DNA from: Candidatus Iainarchaeum sp.
Lineage (GTDB): Archaea; Iainarchaeota; Iainarchaeia; JAADDC01
DNA length: 5,739 bases
Assembly (NCBI GenBank): GCA_015520865.1
Contig: WAPE01000030.1
Location: 1-5,739 of the forward strand
Direction of reading: 5' to 3'
Both the position numbers and the translations under genes were made by a program. Below, piece by piece: positions 5,245 through 5,739 of the stretch. The notes under the pieces were generated by a model. The model worked only from the letters and a program-made list of their open reading frames with translations, had not been told where the DNA came from and made no database searches. How positions within the stretch are numbered: position 1 is the stretch's first letter; the number at the start of each line of letters is the position of its first letter.

Positions 5245-5252
5245 TTTATATA
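5245..5252 (+). promoter_or_regulatory. Strong TATA box of the NurA-like gene
   Basis: TTTATATA matches the Thermococcales TATA consensus. Its centre is about 26 bases before the GTG at 5275, so the transcript should begin at or next to that codon (leaderless). This spacing is the main evidence for the chosen start. The box is nearly self-complementary and could also recruit TBP for the phosphoesterase if that gene used its internal GTG. Confidence 0.65.
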
Positions 5253-5263
5253 CCTACCCCATC

Positions 5264-5271
5264 CCATTAAA
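5264..5271 (-). promoter_or_regulatory. Weak TATA-like box of the phosphoesterase gene
   Basis: On the minus strand TTTAATGG is centred about 26 bases before the GTG at 5241, which fits a leaderless start there. The match is poor and is supported mainly by spacing. It lies just before the start codon of the divergent gene. Confidence 0.3.
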
Positions 5272-5274
5272 TGC

Positions 5275-5739
5275 GTGAACGGAGTTCTCGAAGCGATAGC
5301 AGAGAAGCTCATTCGACGGGAGGAGGAGAGAAAACGCCTCGGAGAAGAACTTAGAAGCGAGATCTCCTCCCTTATCCATCGTGTTGAGGAAAACCCCGTT
5401 TCAACAACCCTAGGAGCTGTAGATGGCGGCATCGTTCACGAGGAGTACGGTCCGATCATCCTCCTTCTCATCCGCTCCGTCGGAGCCATATTTCACTACG
5501 AAGACGGAGAACTAAAGGAAGTAACCTACGTTCCATCCCCCCTTCCGGATGTAGAGATCGTCGCCAATGACGAGCCCATCGAAAGGGAGGATTACCACCC
5601 CTTCCGGTCCCTTCACCGCCTTCGATCCGAGCTTAATCGAGCCATCCAGCTTTCCGAGTTAAAACCGGAGTACCTCTTCCTCGACGGCTCCATCGTTCCC
5701 CAGATCGTCGACAAGCCCCACTCCGACCTGTCTCTTATA
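5275..5739 (+). CDS. nurA: NurA-domain nuclease, 3' end missing
   Basis: The frame is open from GTG 5275 to the window end, giving 155 residues with no stop. The NurA family contains 5'-3' exonucleases and endonucleases that work with the HerA translocase in resecting double-strand breaks. The visible signatures are LGAVDGG (47-52) with Asp50 as first metal ligand, a helix with Glu119 (RSELNRA), and YLFLDGS (133-139) with Asp137; the DGG and LDGS pair, with a Glu between, is the hallmark of the RNase H-like NurA fold. Residues 1-40 are a charged helix, as in the family. The rest of the catalytic core lies beyond the window. No ATG exists in frame upstream; GTG is supported by a TATA box about 26 bases before it. 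An ATG at 5271 is out of frame. I cannot tell whether it is the HerA-linked NurA or a paralogue. Confidence 0.85.
   Translation, partial: MNGVLEAIAEKLIRREEERKRLGEELRSEISSLIHRVEENPVSTTLGAVDGGIVHEEYGPIILLLIRSVGAIFHYEDGELKEVTYVPSPLPDVEIVANDEPIEREDYHPFRSLHRLRSELNRAIQLSELKPEYLFLDGSIVPQIVDKPHSDLSLI

Noticed and set aside
5271..5273. ATG just before the NurA-like gene as its start codon
   Set aside because: It is out of frame with the NurA motifs; the in-frame GTG at 5275 fits the TATA spacing.
5181..5432. 83-codon minus-strand frame upstream of the phosphoesterase, possibly its N-terminal extension
   Set aside because: It is in a different frame from the phosphoesterase, and it lies over the NurA-like coding region and the shared promoter.

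Overview
The window looks like chromosomal DNA of a hyperthermophilic euryarchaeon, most likely Thermococcales (Pyrococcus, Thermococcus or Palaeococcus). The grounds are gene content (THEP1 NTPase, archaeal GGPP synthase, Pth2, a TIGR00024-type phosphoesterase, a NurA-like nuclease, a DUF4143 ATPase), proteins rich in Lys, Glu and Arg, TTTAWATA-like boxes about 25 bases before start codons (leaderless transcripts), GGTG-type ribosome sites, and archaeal box C/D and H/ACA guide RNA signatures. Genus is inference; no sequence search was possible.

Layout from left to right. A THEP1-type NTPase, cut at its P-loop by the window edge, runs rightwards and overlaps tail to tail by 20 bases with a leftward geranylgeranyl diphosphate synthase (archaeal lipid precursor). 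Upstream of that, also leftward with its own promoter, is Pth2, which recycles peptidyl-tRNA. The 208-base gap before the next gene is not empty: on the + strand it holds a near-perfect box C/D guide RNA (about 1940-1996), followed with no gap by a hairpin with the dimensions of an H/ACA guide RNA (1993-2067). These probably form one composite transcript that modifies rRNA or tRNA.

Next on the + strand is a translationally coupled pair: an exported, basic, mostly helical protein of 347 residues that I do not recognise, and a 72-residue single-span membrane protein with an acidic tail. Then come two leftward genes: an AAA+ ATPase with a C-terminal DUF4143/PD-(D/E)XK-like domain, and an SbcD/Mre11-related metallophosphoesterase. 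The latter is divergent, across 33 bases, from a NurA-like nuclease gene that runs off the right end. A phosphoesterase and a NurA nuclease sharing a control region suggests DNA end processing or repair, but that is inferred from context.

The most interesting parts are the fused C/D-H/ACA guide RNA locus and the uncharacterised exported/membrane protein pair. I saw no CRISPR array, insertion sequence, tRNA or rRNA.
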